Assembly: GCA_025356435.1 (NCBI GenBank)
Contig: JANXSY010000105.1
Location: 1-64,000, forward strand
Reading direction: 5' to 3'
Origin: Isosphaeraceae bacterium
GTDB lineage: Bacteria > Planctomycetota > Planctomycetia > Isosphaerales > Isosphaeraceae
DNA: 64,000 nt
Made by a program: the position numbers and the translations under genes. Under the pieces are notes generated by a model. That model was not told where the DNA came from and ran no database searches. It saw nothing but the letters and a program-made list of their open reading frames with translations. Positions 10,526 through 19,942 of this stretch are shown piece after piece (positions within the stretch are counted from its first letter, which is position 1; each line of letters starts with the position of its first letter).

Positions 10526-11299
10526 TCACCCAAAGAAGGCGGAATAGCGACTCTTCGCGGCGATGATGCCGTCGTGCAAGGCACGGATGTCGAAGCCGAA
10601 GACGAACATCTTGCAGCCCCAGTCGGCCATCCGCTTGGCGTATTCTGGCCCGCGCGGCACGACGCCCCACGGCTTGCCGGCCTCGGCGCAGGCCTGAGCG
10701 ATCCCCTCGATCGCGTCGAGGCACTTGGGGTTCTCGAAGTCGCCGGGCACCCCCAACACCTGGCTGATGTCGGCCGGACCGACGAACAGAAGGTCGACGT
10801 CGGGAACCTGGGCGATCTCCTTCGCCGAGGCGATCGCGCTGGCCGTCTCGATCTGGATGCCGACGAAGGTGCGGGCGTTGGCCTCTCGAACGTAGTCGGT
10901 CATTGGCATCAGGCCGAAATTGCCGTCGCGGTTGCCACCATTCATCCCCCGCTCGCCTCTCGGGTGGAACTTCGACCAGCGCACCGCCTGCTCGGCCTCT
11001 TCGGGGCTGCGGACCATGCTGACCATCACGCCGTTTGCCCCGGCTTCGAGCGACCTCATGATCGCGGCGTAGTCGGTGGCGGGCTGGCGGACGAAGTGGT
11101 CAAGACCGTGCGAATTGGCCGCGAGGGTGGCCAGCTCGATGTCGCGCATCCCGAACCCGGCGTGTTCGAAGTCGAGCCAGAGACCGTCAAACCCGCCGTG
11201 CAGGCCGACGACTTCGATCAGCTTCGGGCTGATGATCTGCCCGGTCCCGAACAGACGGACGGTCCCGCCGCTCGCCAGCATCTCCTTGATCCTCGGCAT
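10526..11299 (-). CDS. HpcH/HpaI aldolase family protein
   Basis: VRLFGTGQIISPKLIEVVGLHGGFDGLWLDFEHAG ... VGIQIETASAIASAKEIAQVPDVDLLFVGPADIS. Confidence 0.92.
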   Translation of the reverse strand: MPRIKEMLASGGTVRLFGTGQIISPKLIEVVGLHGGFDGLWLDFEHAGFGMRDIELATLAANSHGLDHFVRQPATDYAAIMRSLEAGANGVMVSMVRSPEEAEQAVRWSKFHPRGERGMNGGNRDGNFGLMPMTDYVREANARTFVGIQIETASAIASAKEIAQVPDVDLLFVGPADISQVLGVPGDFENPKCLDAIEGIAQACAEAGKPWGVVPRGPEYAKRMADWGCKMFVFGFDIRALHDGIIAAKSRYSAFFG

Positions 11300-11433
11300 G
11301 TCCGCGTTCGCTCCCTTTGGGTGTACTTCGTCCGGTTTCTCGACCGGCCTCGCGTTGAACCTACACGCACGATCGGCGATAACCAAGGGGACAACGGCGC
11401 GAAACCTTCGAGACGCGACTTCTCTGGACGCTC

Positions 11434-12078
11434 ATGAAACCCCAGCCATCACAGACACCGGTACGCCTTGCCTTCTCTGCCCTCTTCGTGAGGCTGCTGA
11501 TCGGGTTCGGTTTGCTGATCGAACTCTGGTTCGTCGTGATACTGTCCAAGAAAGTCCCTCCGAACCAGTGGGTGATCGCTTTCGTCGTCTGGTCGCCCTT
11601 CTTCCTGGGCACGGCCTTCATGATCGCCGCCTGCCTCACGTTGCTCTCGAAGCTGGCCGTCGGCCTGATTATCCGGCCGAGGCTGCTCGCCTGGCAGTCG
11701 CCGAAGGTCGACGACACCCACGACCTCTTCCATCTCGAACCGAGGGAAGCGATCATCGGCCAGTCGTCGGCGAGAATGCGGGACGGACGGGCCTGGGTCG
11801 CGGGCCGACTGGTCAAGACCAACCGACGCATCCTGTTCCTGCCGCGCGGGTGGAATGTCGAGCCGTGGTCGACACGCAGCGATCGGCTTTGCACCTGCCG
11901 CGATGTCGACGCCCCGCGCATTTATTGGGGGTTGATCCAAGACCTTCCCAGGCGTCTGGAACTTCAGGCCGTTGATGAACAGCCTCGACTCTTCGCCCTC
12001 GCCGACGCCCATTCCTGGGTCATCCGTCTGACCGACGGCCCGCTTGCCCTGACCACCCCCCCTTCGCGGAGCTTCTAG
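11434..12078 (+). CDS. Hypothetical membrane protein
   Basis: Two predicted TM helices in N-terminal half; good ORF between two assigned genes. Confidence 0.6.
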   Translation: MKPQPSQTPVRLAFSALFVRLLIGFGLLIELWFVVILSKKVPPNQWVIAFVVWSPFFLGTAFMIAACLTLLSKLAVGLIIRPRLLAWQSPKVDDTHDLFHLEPREAIIGQSSARMRDGRAWVAGRLVKTNRRILFLPRGWNVEPWSTRSDRLCTCRDVDAPRIYWGLIQDLPRRLELQAVDEQPRLFALADAHSWVIRLTDGPLALTTPPSRSF

Positions 12079-12082
12079 TCTC

Positions 12083-13078
12083 ATGAGCCGATCCGGCAAC
12101 GTGGTCATCACCGACTTCCTTGACGAGTCCGAAGTCGAGTCCCCGATCCTGGGCGCGGGCGTGAAGGTTGTCGTCGCCGGGGCGCAGTGTGAGGCCGACC
12201 TCGCCCCGCTGCTCGCCGAGGCCGACGCCCTGCTCCTCTTTCACGACATCGCCTCGGTGACGGATCTCACCTTCGCGCGGGCACCGAAACTCAAAGTGGT
12301 TGTCCGGGCTGGGGTCGGATACAACAATGTCGACCTCGTCGCGGCGGGCCGCCGGGGGATCGGGGTCTGCAACGTCCCGGATTACGGCACCGAAGAGGTG
12401 GCCGATCACTCGATCGCGATGCTGCTCTCGCTGGTCAGGCACCTGCCAGACTGCGACGCCTCGATACGTCGCGGCGAGTGGGATTACCGGATCGCCCACA
12501 ACACGACCCGACTGCGTGGCAAGACCCTTGGGCTGATCGGCTGCGGACGCATCGGCGCGGCGACCGCCCTGCGGGCCAAGGCGTTCGGTCTCGATGTCGT
12601 CTTCTATGACCCCTACGTTCCGCCGGGAACCGAAAAGGCGCTGGGGATCAGGCGGTCGCTCAAGCTCGAACCGATGTTGGAGCAGTGCCACTTCCTCAGT
12701 CTCCACTGCTATCTCGGCGACACGAGTCACAAGGTCATCAACGCCGCGACCCTTGCCCTGCTCCGCCCCGGCGCGATCCTTATCAACACCGCGCGCGGGC
12801 CGGTCGTCGACCAGGACGCCCTACTCGATGCGCTCGACTCGGGCCGCCTCTACGCCGCCGGCCTTGATGTCTTCGAACGCGAACCGCTCGACGACGACCG
12901 GCTTCGGAACCATCCACGCGTCTTGCTCTCACCCCACTCGGCCTTCTACAGCCTGGAGGGGTTCGTCGAGCTTCGATCCAAAGCCGCGACCGAAATCGCC
13001 CGGATCCTGGACGGCGAGCCGCCGCTGAACCTTGTCAACGGTCCTCAACTTCAAACACCGAGGCTGGTGATCGCATAG
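12083..13078 (+). CDS. D-isomer-specific 2-hydroxyacid dehydrogenase (CtBP-like)
   Basis: LGLIGCGRIGAATALRAKAFGLDVVFYDPY; GAILINTARGPVVDQDALLDAL. Confidence 0.92.
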   Translation: MSRSGNVVITDFLDESEVESPILGAGVKVVVAGAQCEADLAPLLAEADALLLFHDIASVTDLTFARAPKLKVVVRAGVGYNNVDLVAAGRRGIGVCNVPDYGTEEVADHSIAMLLSLVRHLPDCDASIRRGEWDYRIAHNTTRLRGKTLGLIGCGRIGAATALRAKAFGLDVVFYDPYVPPGTEKALGIRRSLKLEPMLEQCHFLSLHCYLGDTSHKVINAATLALLRPGAILINTARGPVVDQDALLDALDSGRLYAAGLDVFEREPLDDDRLRNHPRVLLSPHSAFYSLEGFVELRSKAATEIARILDGEPPLNLVNGPQLQTPRLVIA

Positions 13079-13164
13079 GGCGACCTCCATCGTCCTCGTC
13101 TTCTGAAAACTTATCGAATACGCGCGAACCTGCCGAACGTCTACAATGTCCATGACGTGAACAG

Positions 13165-13374
13165 CGGGGCGACCCTCATACGGCCGCCCCGTTCGTTTCC
13201 AACTTAGGCCGGGGGCGGACCCCGGCGGATACGAGGTCTCGGGAGCCGGCACGGAACCCCTTTCACTCGTTCTCGATGACGAGGGCCATTCGCCCTCGAT
13301 CGCGATGGCCTCACTCCAATTTGGGGCGGTCGCGGTGTCAAACGTCCCGCTCCATCCCGCCGAAAGAACGGCGG
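13165..13374 (+). other. Candidate structured RNA / leader with four local hairpins
   Basis: Perfect stems: 13165-71/13185-91, 13208-14/13220-26, 13280-86/13292-98, 13357-62/13369-74. Confidence 0.45.
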
Positions 13375-13390
13375 AACTGAGGGTTATGTC

Positions 13391-13921
13391 ATGTCGAACC
13401 GCACGAACCAGACGCTGTCGGCCAACACCAACCGGCTGAACCTCGGCTCGCGGACCCTCGCCCTCAAGGCGACCGGTATCGACATGACCTCCCTGCGCTT
13501 CCGCCTCGCCCATCTCTCCCATCCGGGAGTCGTTGCGCGTGAGGAGAGGATGCGATTTGAACCGTCGATTAACATGCCCGCGTATCGACCGGCCAAGCCG
13601 GACTCGAAACGCGGGACATGCGACCTCGACGGGTCCAAGTCGACCCCCCTCGCATCGTCCTGGCTGTCGCCGTTATCGCCCTCAAGGCGATTGACTGCCG
13701 ACGTCAGGGCCCAGGGTCAAGTCGTGGCCGAGGCACCGCCCGTGCTCAGACCGGTCGTCGTCAGCGACATACCGGCGAGTCGTTTGGTACCCCGCCCGGG
13801 GCAGCCGAATCCGCAAGTTCCGTCGAGGCCAGCCGCCTCGGCACGAGCTACCGGACGGCCGGGCCTCGCGAGCCGATCAGCTCGAACGTCTGCCGCCCTG
13901 GCCTCCGCCGCCGCCTGTTGA
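13391..13921 (+). CDS. Uncertain ORF (176 aa), no recognised domain
   Basis: GAGGG 8 nt upstream of ATG; composition not convincingly protein-like after ~60 codons. Confidence 0.25.
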   Translation: MSNRTNQTLSANTNRLNLGSRTLALKATGIDMTSLRFRLAHLSHPGVVAREERMRFEPSINMPAYRPAKPDSKRGTCDLDGSKSTPLASSWLSPLSPSRRLTADVRAQGQVVAEAPPVLRPVVVSDIPASRLVPRPGQPNPQVPSRPAASARATGRPGLASRSARTSAALASAAAC

Positions 13922-13981
13922 CAGGCGCGACGGGGGAGATGAATGCCGTCTCTCTCGTTCCCACGACCGCCCATCGGTAGA

Positions 13982-14030
13982 GGGACGAATCGAACGCGAC
14001 CGAGACCCGGCCCCGTTCGCGATTCGTCCC
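13982..14030. other. Long hairpin (10+5 bp stem with 2-nt bulge)
   Basis: GGGACGAATC-GAACG ... CGTTC-GC-GATTCGTCCC. Confidence 0.6.
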
Positions 14031-14335
14031 CTCCTTGGGTCTCAGTCGTCTCGATCGGGAGGCCGGCCGCGCGGAGGCGGATCGGTCCAAAGGTCTTCGA
14101 CAGACCCGGATTGAGCCGCAAACTCGCGTCCTTGCCATCACCGTCGGTCGTCGATCCCGGGTGTGAGCCCTGCTCCGCTCCCTTCGGCGACCCGATCCGT
14201 GTCTTCGGCGACGCCCGCAACTGACACTTGCCCAATCTATCATTATCAATTGATTGATGCCCGCACTCATCGCGGTGGCGAGCCAATGTCAGAGCGGGCC
14301 CTGGACTCCCGAGTTTCGGGAAAAGGGCGATCCCC

Positions 14336-15007
14336 GTGTTAGCGACCTTGGAGCTTCCTGTCCGAGAATTGGGCCTCGCGAGCAGCGGCAAATGGACCGA
14401 GCTTGCGAGCTTGGTCCGCCGCGCCCAGCGGGGCGACCGCGAGGCGTTTGGCCGGCTCGTCGAGCAGTTTGAGCGGACGGTCTATGCCGTCTGCCTCCGC
14501 CGGCTCGGCAATCCGAGCGAGGCCCTCGAAATGACCCAGGAGGTCTTCCTCCACGTCATGAAGCGGATCGACCAGCTTCGCGAGCCCGAGCGGTTCGCCG
14601 GCTGGCTCCGTCAGGTCGCCGCGCGGATGGCGATCAACCGAGCCACCCGCAAGCTTCCGCCTTCGAGCGTTGAGACCGACATCCTCGAAGGGGCGGGCGA
14701 GATCCGCGACGACCCCCTTGACGAACTAATCGCCCGCGAACGCGCCCAGCGCCTCTACGAAGGGCTTAACCGTCTCAAGACCCTCGACCGCGAAACCCTC
14801 GTCGCCTTCTACATCCAGGGCCAGTCCCTGATCGAGATCGCCGACAACCATGACGCCCCGGTCGGCACCATCAAGCGACGCCTTCACACCGCCCGCAAGC
14901 GGCTTCGGGTCGAGCTTGAGGACAGCGTCTCCGACGCGACCGAATGGTCCGACGAAGGCGATTTCTCGATCGAGGAAGAGGAGTCCCCCTTCGAGATGTA
15001 TGTCTGA
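14336..15007 (+). CDS. Sigma-70 family (ECF-like) RNA polymerase sigma factor
   Basis: RRAQRGDREAFGRLVEQFERTVYAVCLRRLGNPSEALEMTQEVFLHV; region 4 TLVAFYIQGQSLIEIADNHDAPVGTIKRRLHTARKRL. Confidence 0.93.
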   Translation: MLATLELPVRELGLASSGKWTELASLVRRAQRGDREAFGRLVEQFERTVYAVCLRRLGNPSEALEMTQEVFLHVMKRIDQLREPERFAGWLRQVAARMAINRATRKLPPSSVETDILEGAGEIRDDPLDELIARERAQRLYEGLNRLKTLDRETLVAFYIQGQSLIEIADNHDAPVGTIKRRLHTARKRLRVELEDSVSDATEWSDEGDFSIEEEESPFEMYV

Positions 15008-15074
15008 CCGTTCGCGTCGGGGACGGGACTCGTCGTAGACCTTTACCGGCCCACGGTGAGTCCCGTTTCCCACC

Positions 15075-16775
15075 TCAGGCCACCGAAACCCCGCGCGACT
15101 TCGAGGCGTTTCCCGACGAGGCTTCGTTCGGCCGTACACCCTTGAAGCCGTGGGTGAGGACGGCGAAGGGGGAGTTGCTGTCGAGCTTCTTGAGCTTGTT
15201 GTAGAGATAGCTCTCGTAATCGCAGTGGTAGACGGTGATCTTGCCGCTGTCGACTTCGATCACCTTCGTCGCCACGGCGCGGATGAAGTGTTCATCGTGG
15301 GAGATGAAGCAGAGGGTGCCTTCGTATTCCTTGAGGGCCTCTTCGAGGATGTCTCGGCTGGCGATGTCAAGGTGGTTGGTCGGCTCGTCCATCATGATGA
15401 AGTTGTGCGGAACCGTGAGGATGCGGGCGAGGCAGAGGCGGGTCTTCTCGCCGCCGGAGAGAGCGGAGACCGGCTTGTCGACGGCGTCTCCGCTGAAGAG
15501 GAACGAGCCGAGCATGTGCCGGAGCATCCCCTCCGATGCGCCGGGGTGGACCTCGCGGATCGTGTCGATCACCCGCGACTTCATGTTAAGGGCTTCGACC
15601 CGGTGCTGGGCGAAGTAGGTTGATGTGACGTTGGTGCCGAGTACCAGCTCGCCCCGGGTCGGTGTCAGGATGCCGGTGAGCAGTTTCATCAACGTCGTCT
15701 TGCCGGCACCGTTAGGACCGACCAGGACAACATGGTCGCCGCGCTCGAGTTCGAGGTCGAGGCTGCCGTAGACGACCTTGGTCCCGTAGGCGAAGCCAAT
15801 GTTATCGAGCTTGGCGACGATCTGGCCGCTGCGGGGGGGCTCGGGGAGCTTGATCCGCATCGTGCTATTGTCGGTCTGGGGGGCGTCGATCCGCTCCATC
15901 TTGTCCATCGCCTTGAGGCGGCTCTGAGCACGCGACGCGCTCGAGGCCCGGGCGCGGTTGCGGTCGACGAACTCCTGCATCTGCTTGAGCTTCTTCTGCT
16001 GGCCGTCGAACGACGCCTGGTGGACGAGGATCCGCTGTTCCTTCTGCGGGAGGAACGCCGAGTAGTTCCCCGGATAAGCGAAGAGCTTGCCGAGTTCGAG
16101 CTCGAAGGTCTTGGTGATGACCCGGTCGAGGAAGTCGCGGTCGTGGCAGGTGATGACGATCGCGCCAGGGTAAGACTGGAGGAAGTCTTCGAACCACTTG
16201 ACGCTGAGCAGGTCAAGGTGGTTGGTCGGTTCGTCGAGCAGGAGCAGGTCGTGGTCGAACGCGAGCAATCCACCCAGAGCGAGCCTCATCGCCCATCCGC
16301 CGGAGAGGGTCGCGACAGGATCGTCGAGCTGCGAGACGGAGAAGCCGAGGCCAAGGAGGATCGCCTTGGCGCGTGACTCCATCTCATAGCCGCCCGCCGA
16401 GATGAAGGCCTCCATCGCATCGTCGTAGTCGTCAAGAGCCTTGGGGTCGCCGTCTTGAAGGCCCTTCATGACGGCCTTTAGCCGGACGTCGGCCACGGTC
16501 CAGGGGCCGAGGTGGCCGAGCATGTTCTCGAAGACCGTCCCCTCCTTGAGGGGGTGGATCTCCTGAGGCAGATAGCCGATCGAGGTCTTGCGGTCGCGGA
16601 GAAGCTCGCCCGAGTCGAGGTGTTCCTCGCCCAGGAGGACGCGAAAGAGAGTCGACTTCCCCGCCCCATTCTTGCCGAGCATGCCAATTCGCTCACCGCG
16701 GACAATTGAGGCGTCGACGCCGTCATAGAGGGTCTGATGACCGTAGCTTTTCGTCGCGTTAATCAGGCGGATCAT
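15075..16775 (-). CDS. ABC-F family ATP-binding cassette protein
   Basis: Two Walker A ([18 protein letters not shown]), two [13 protein letters not shown]; no TM; start placed at [12 protein letters not shown]. Confidence 0.95.
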   Translation of the reverse strand: MIRLINATKSYGHQTLYDGVDASIVRGERIGMLGKNGAGKSTLFRVLLGEEHLDSGELLRDRKTSIGYLPQEIHPLKEGTVFENMLGHLGPWTVADVRLKAVMKGLQDGDPKALDDYDDAMEAFISAGGYEMESRAKAILLGLGFSVSQLDDPVATLSGGWAMRLALGGLLAFDHDLLLLDEPTNHLDLLSVKWFEDFLQSYPGAIVITCHDRDFLDRVITKTFELELGKLFAYPGNYSAFLPQKEQRILVHQASFDGQQKKLKQMQEFVDRNRARASSASRAQSRLKAMDKMERIDAPQTDNSTMRIKLPEPPRSGQIVAKLDNIGFAYGTKVVYGSLDLELERGDHVVLVGPNGAGKTTLMKLLTGILTPTRGELVLGTNVTSTYFAQHRVEALNMKSRVIDTIREVHPGASEGMLRHMLGSFLFSGDAVDKPVSALSGGEKTRLCLARILTVPHNFIMMDEPTNHLDIASRDILEEALKEYEGTLCFISHDEHFIRAVATKVIEVDSGKITVYHCDYESYLYNKLKKLDSNSPFAVLTHGFKGVRPNEASSGNASKSRGVSVA

Positions 16776-17264
16776 GGGGTGTGGCACCAAGTGGAAGGGC
16801 GAGGCGACAAGGAGACGGGAGGGCGAAGGCGGGAGGGAGAGCGATCGATGCGCGGGGAGCGACCCCTCAGCAATTCTCAAACTCTAACATGAACGGTAGC
16901 GAATCACAACACCGTTTTCGATGAATACCACGCATGATATTGCCGTGAAGAAATCGAGAAGACGTCGCGATGACGAGCCCCCGGTCCAAATGAGGATGGG
17001 TCATTCATGTCGGACGTGGGGCAGGAGGAATGCGAAGGTTTTTTTCTTGCGAAAGCTACCATTTGTGTCGAGTGGCCCCAGTTCTCGATTTGGCGAGGTG
17101 AGACATCAGGAGGCATGCCGCCCGTGCGAATGAAACTCCCCACCGGTTCAAGAATTGGTGCCACCTGACGTATTCCGAAGATTTCCGACTTTGCGATTCA
17201 TCTGGGGTCAAAGGTTGACGGCGTGTCTTGAGACTGGTAACAATTTCTTGCCGGGTGTCGTGCG

Positions 17265-18299
17265 ATGACGGACGCCGCCGGCCTCAGGTTCACGGACCCG
17301 ATCATTGTTGAGGAAACGCCCGTGTTGATCGATCGGCGAAGTCTGGGCCAGCATCTCCCCTGGATCGTCTTCGCTGGCCTGGCGACTGTCGCCTCGGTTG
17401 CCTGGTATGTCATGGCGGCCCACGGCGCGTCCCGATTGCCGGGCGGGAGCAGCCCACCGGGCTTCACCTTTGGCGTGATCGGCGGGCTGATCATGCTCTT
17501 CGAGTTCTTCCTCTGGCCCAGGAAGAAGCTGCGAGTCGTGAGGATCGGCCGCGCCCAGACCTGGATGCGCGCCCATATCTGGATGGGCCTGCTGACCGTC
17601 CCCCTCATCGTGCTGCACAGCGGATTTCGGCTTGGCGAATCACTCAGTTCGGTCTTGATGATCCTTTTCATCATCGTGATCTTGAGCGGGCTCTGGGGTC
17701 TAGCGTTCCAGCAGTTCGTGCCCAAGCGGATGCTCAACGAGATCCCCGGCGAGACAATCTACTCGCAGATCGATCGCGCGATTTCGCTCCTGCGAAGCGA
17801 GGCCGAGCAGATCGTCGTGGCGACGTGCGGCGACCGGAAAGACCCGATCACCTCGATCGCAGCCGTCCCGAGCGAGTATCCCGCCCCGTCAAGCGAGACC
17901 CACATGACGATCGGCAGGATACGGGAGGTCGGCAGCACCCAGGGGATGGTCCTGACCACCCTCTCGTCGACCGGGCCTGTGCCAGGATCAGAGCGGATCG
18001 CCGAGATTTATGACGAGACGATCAAGGCTTACCTGAAGCTTGGACGCGCCGGAGAATCTCGGCTCAGGTCGGCGACCCGGTCCGCCGCGATCTTCCAAGA
18101 CTTGCGGACCCGAGTCTCGCCCCCCGCCCACCAGGCCGTCGACATGCTCGAAGATCTCTGCTCGCAGAGGCGTCAGTTCGATCGCCAGCGAAAGCTGCAC
18201 CGCTGGCTCCACGGCTGGCTTCTGATCCACCTCCCGCTCTCGGTTGCGTTGATTGTCTTGATGCTCGTGCATGTCGTCGTCACGTTGAAATACTGGTAA
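17265..18299 (+). CDS. Integral membrane protein with His-bearing helices (cytochrome b-like)
   Basis: AHIWMGLLTVPLIVLHSGF and WLHGWLLIHLPLSVALIVLMLVHVVVTL helices. Confidence 0.7.
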   Translation: MTDAAGLRFTDPIIVEETPVLIDRRSLGQHLPWIVFAGLATVASVAWYVMAAHGASRLPGGSSPPGFTFGVIGGLIMLFEFFLWPRKKLRVVRIGRAQTWMRAHIWMGLLTVPLIVLHSGFRLGESLSSVLMILFIIVILSGLWGLAFQQFVPKRMLNEIPGETIYSQIDRAISLLRSEAEQIVVATCGDRKDPITSIAAVPSEYPAPSSETHMTIGRIREVGSTQGMVLTTLSSTGPVPGSERIAEIYDETIKAYLKLGRAGESRLRSATRSAAIFQDLRTRVSPPAHQAVDMLEDLCSQRRQFDRQRKLHRWLHGWLLIHLPLSVALIVLMLVHVVVTLKYW

Positions 18300-18305
18300 C
18301 GCCCC

Positions 18306-19898
18306 ATGCCGCACGAAACCAAAGCCAAGGGACGCGCCCAGCGCATCCCGCTCGACTACTACAAGAAGCCCGACGCCATCCTCAAGGCGAAGCTCGGCCT
18401 CTCCGCGCTCGCCTTGGTCCTGGCCGTCGGCTGGTTCGCGAGTGGCCTTGAATACCGGGGCGGGCAGGTGCAGACCAGCTCTGCCGGCTTGCTCCGCTAC
18501 TCGAAAGGGCCGCTGGCGAGCGTCCACGATGCGTGGAACGACAAGTGCGACGCGTGCCACCGCCCGTTCGCGCCGATCGACGGTAAGCGCTGGGGGCCGC
18601 CAATCTTCACTATGAGCCGCGAGTCTGACCACACCTGCCAGACGTGCCATAAAGGCTCGGCGCATGCCCAGCACGAGATCCAAGACGAAGTAAAGTCTTG
18701 CGCGGGATGCCACATCGACCATCGGGGCCGCGACGTCTCGCTCGTGCGGATGGAAGACTCCGAATGCACCTCGTGCCACGCTGATCTCGGGCTCCACAGC
18801 ATACCGTTCAAATCGGGTGAGAAGCCGTCCGTGACCGCCCTCGCCATCCATTCGTTCGCGACCGATCACCCCCCCTTCTCCAGCGAAGGGCCGAAGGCGA
18901 AAGATGCGGGTCATCTGAAGTTCAACCATGCCCTCCACATGAATCCGGGACAGGTCGCAAAGGTCGGCAACAAGGGTGCCAAGACCCTCGCCGTCCTCGC
19001 CGACAAGACCACCCGCGACCGCTATCGTGGGGAAGGGCAGACAGACGAGTCGCCGATCCAGCTCCAATGCGCCTCGTGCCATGTGACCGACGCCGTCGAT
19101 TACAAGGCCGGGCACCTCGACGGCCTGCCCCAATCGGCCGCCCTGCCGGTTCGCGGCTCGGGTAAGCAGATTCTGCCAATCACCTATGAGAACCAGTGCA
19201 AGGCCTGCCATCCGCTCACCTTCGACGGTGCCAACCTTGACCTGGCCGTGCCGCACCGCGTCCAGCCAAAGGAGATCAATCAATTCCTCCGGTCGACCTA
19301 CGCTGGCCTTATCCTTCAGAAAGACCCTAAACGGCCCGTAAAAGTCACTCTGCCGAAGCCGATCCCGGGTAGCCTTCCCGACTCCGACGAGCTAGGGATG
19401 AGGGCCGAGGTTGACAAGGCCGTGAGCGCCGCCGAGGCGTACATCTACAGCGGGAAGTCAACCTGTCTCGAGTGCCACGAGGCCCAGATGTCGGCCAAGG
19501 GTCGTCCCGAGACGATCACCCCGCCGAACGTTCCCGCGCTCTGGCTGACGAAATCCAAATTTGACCACACGGCGCATCGCGGGGTCGGCTGCCTCGATTG
19601 CCACGCTGCCGCGCGGTCGTCGGAACACGCGACAGACATTCTCATCCCCGGGATCGCCTCCTGCCGCGAATGTCACGCTCCCAAGTCGCCCTCAGGCTTC
19701 TTCGCAACTAGCGACAAGGCACCCCTAGGCGGTGTCCGCCACGACTGCACCACCTGCCACAGCTATCACGACGGCGACCATCCGCTCAACGGTCGGGGAG
19801 CGCTCGCCGAGAACGGGACGGATGAACGGTCGTTCGCCGATTTCCTCCGAGGGACCGGAAACACCCGGCAGACCACGAAGGCGAGCCTTCCTCGCTGA
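18306..19898 (+). CDS. Membrane-anchored decaheme c-type cytochrome
   Basis: Ten CXXCH motifs counted: CDACH, CQTCH, CAGCH, CTSCH, CASCH, CKACH, CLECH, CLDCH, CRECH, CTTCH; N-terminal TM. Confidence 0.93.
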   Translation: MPHETKAKGRAQRIPLDYYKKPDAILKAKLGLSALALVLAVGWFASGLEYRGGQVQTSSAGLLRYSKGPLASVHDAWNDKCDACHRPFAPIDGKRWGPPIFTMSRESDHTCQTCHKGSAHAQHEIQDEVKSCAGCHIDHRGRDVSLVRMEDSECTSCHADLGLHSIPFKSGEKPSVTALAIHSFATDHPPFSSEGPKAKDAGHLKFNHALHMNPGQVAKVGNKGAKTLAVLADKTTRDRYRGEGQTDESPIQLQCASCHVTDAVDYKAGHLDGLPQSAALPVRGSGKQILPITYENQCKACHPLTFDGANLDLAVPHRVQPKEINQFLRSTYAGLILQKDPKRPVKVTLPKPIPGSLPDSDELGMRAEVDKAVSAAEAYIYSGKSTCLECHEAQMSAKGRPETITPPNVPALWLTKSKFDHTAHRGVGCLDCHAAARSSEHATDILIPGIASCRECHAPKSPSGFFATSDKAPLGGVRHDCTTCHSYHDGDHPLNGRGALAENGTDERSFADFLRGTGNTRQTTKASLPR

Positions 19899-19942
19899 CG
19901 CCGGGAAAGGCTAGCCTGGTCGATCGAGCACCGAGGCATCGC

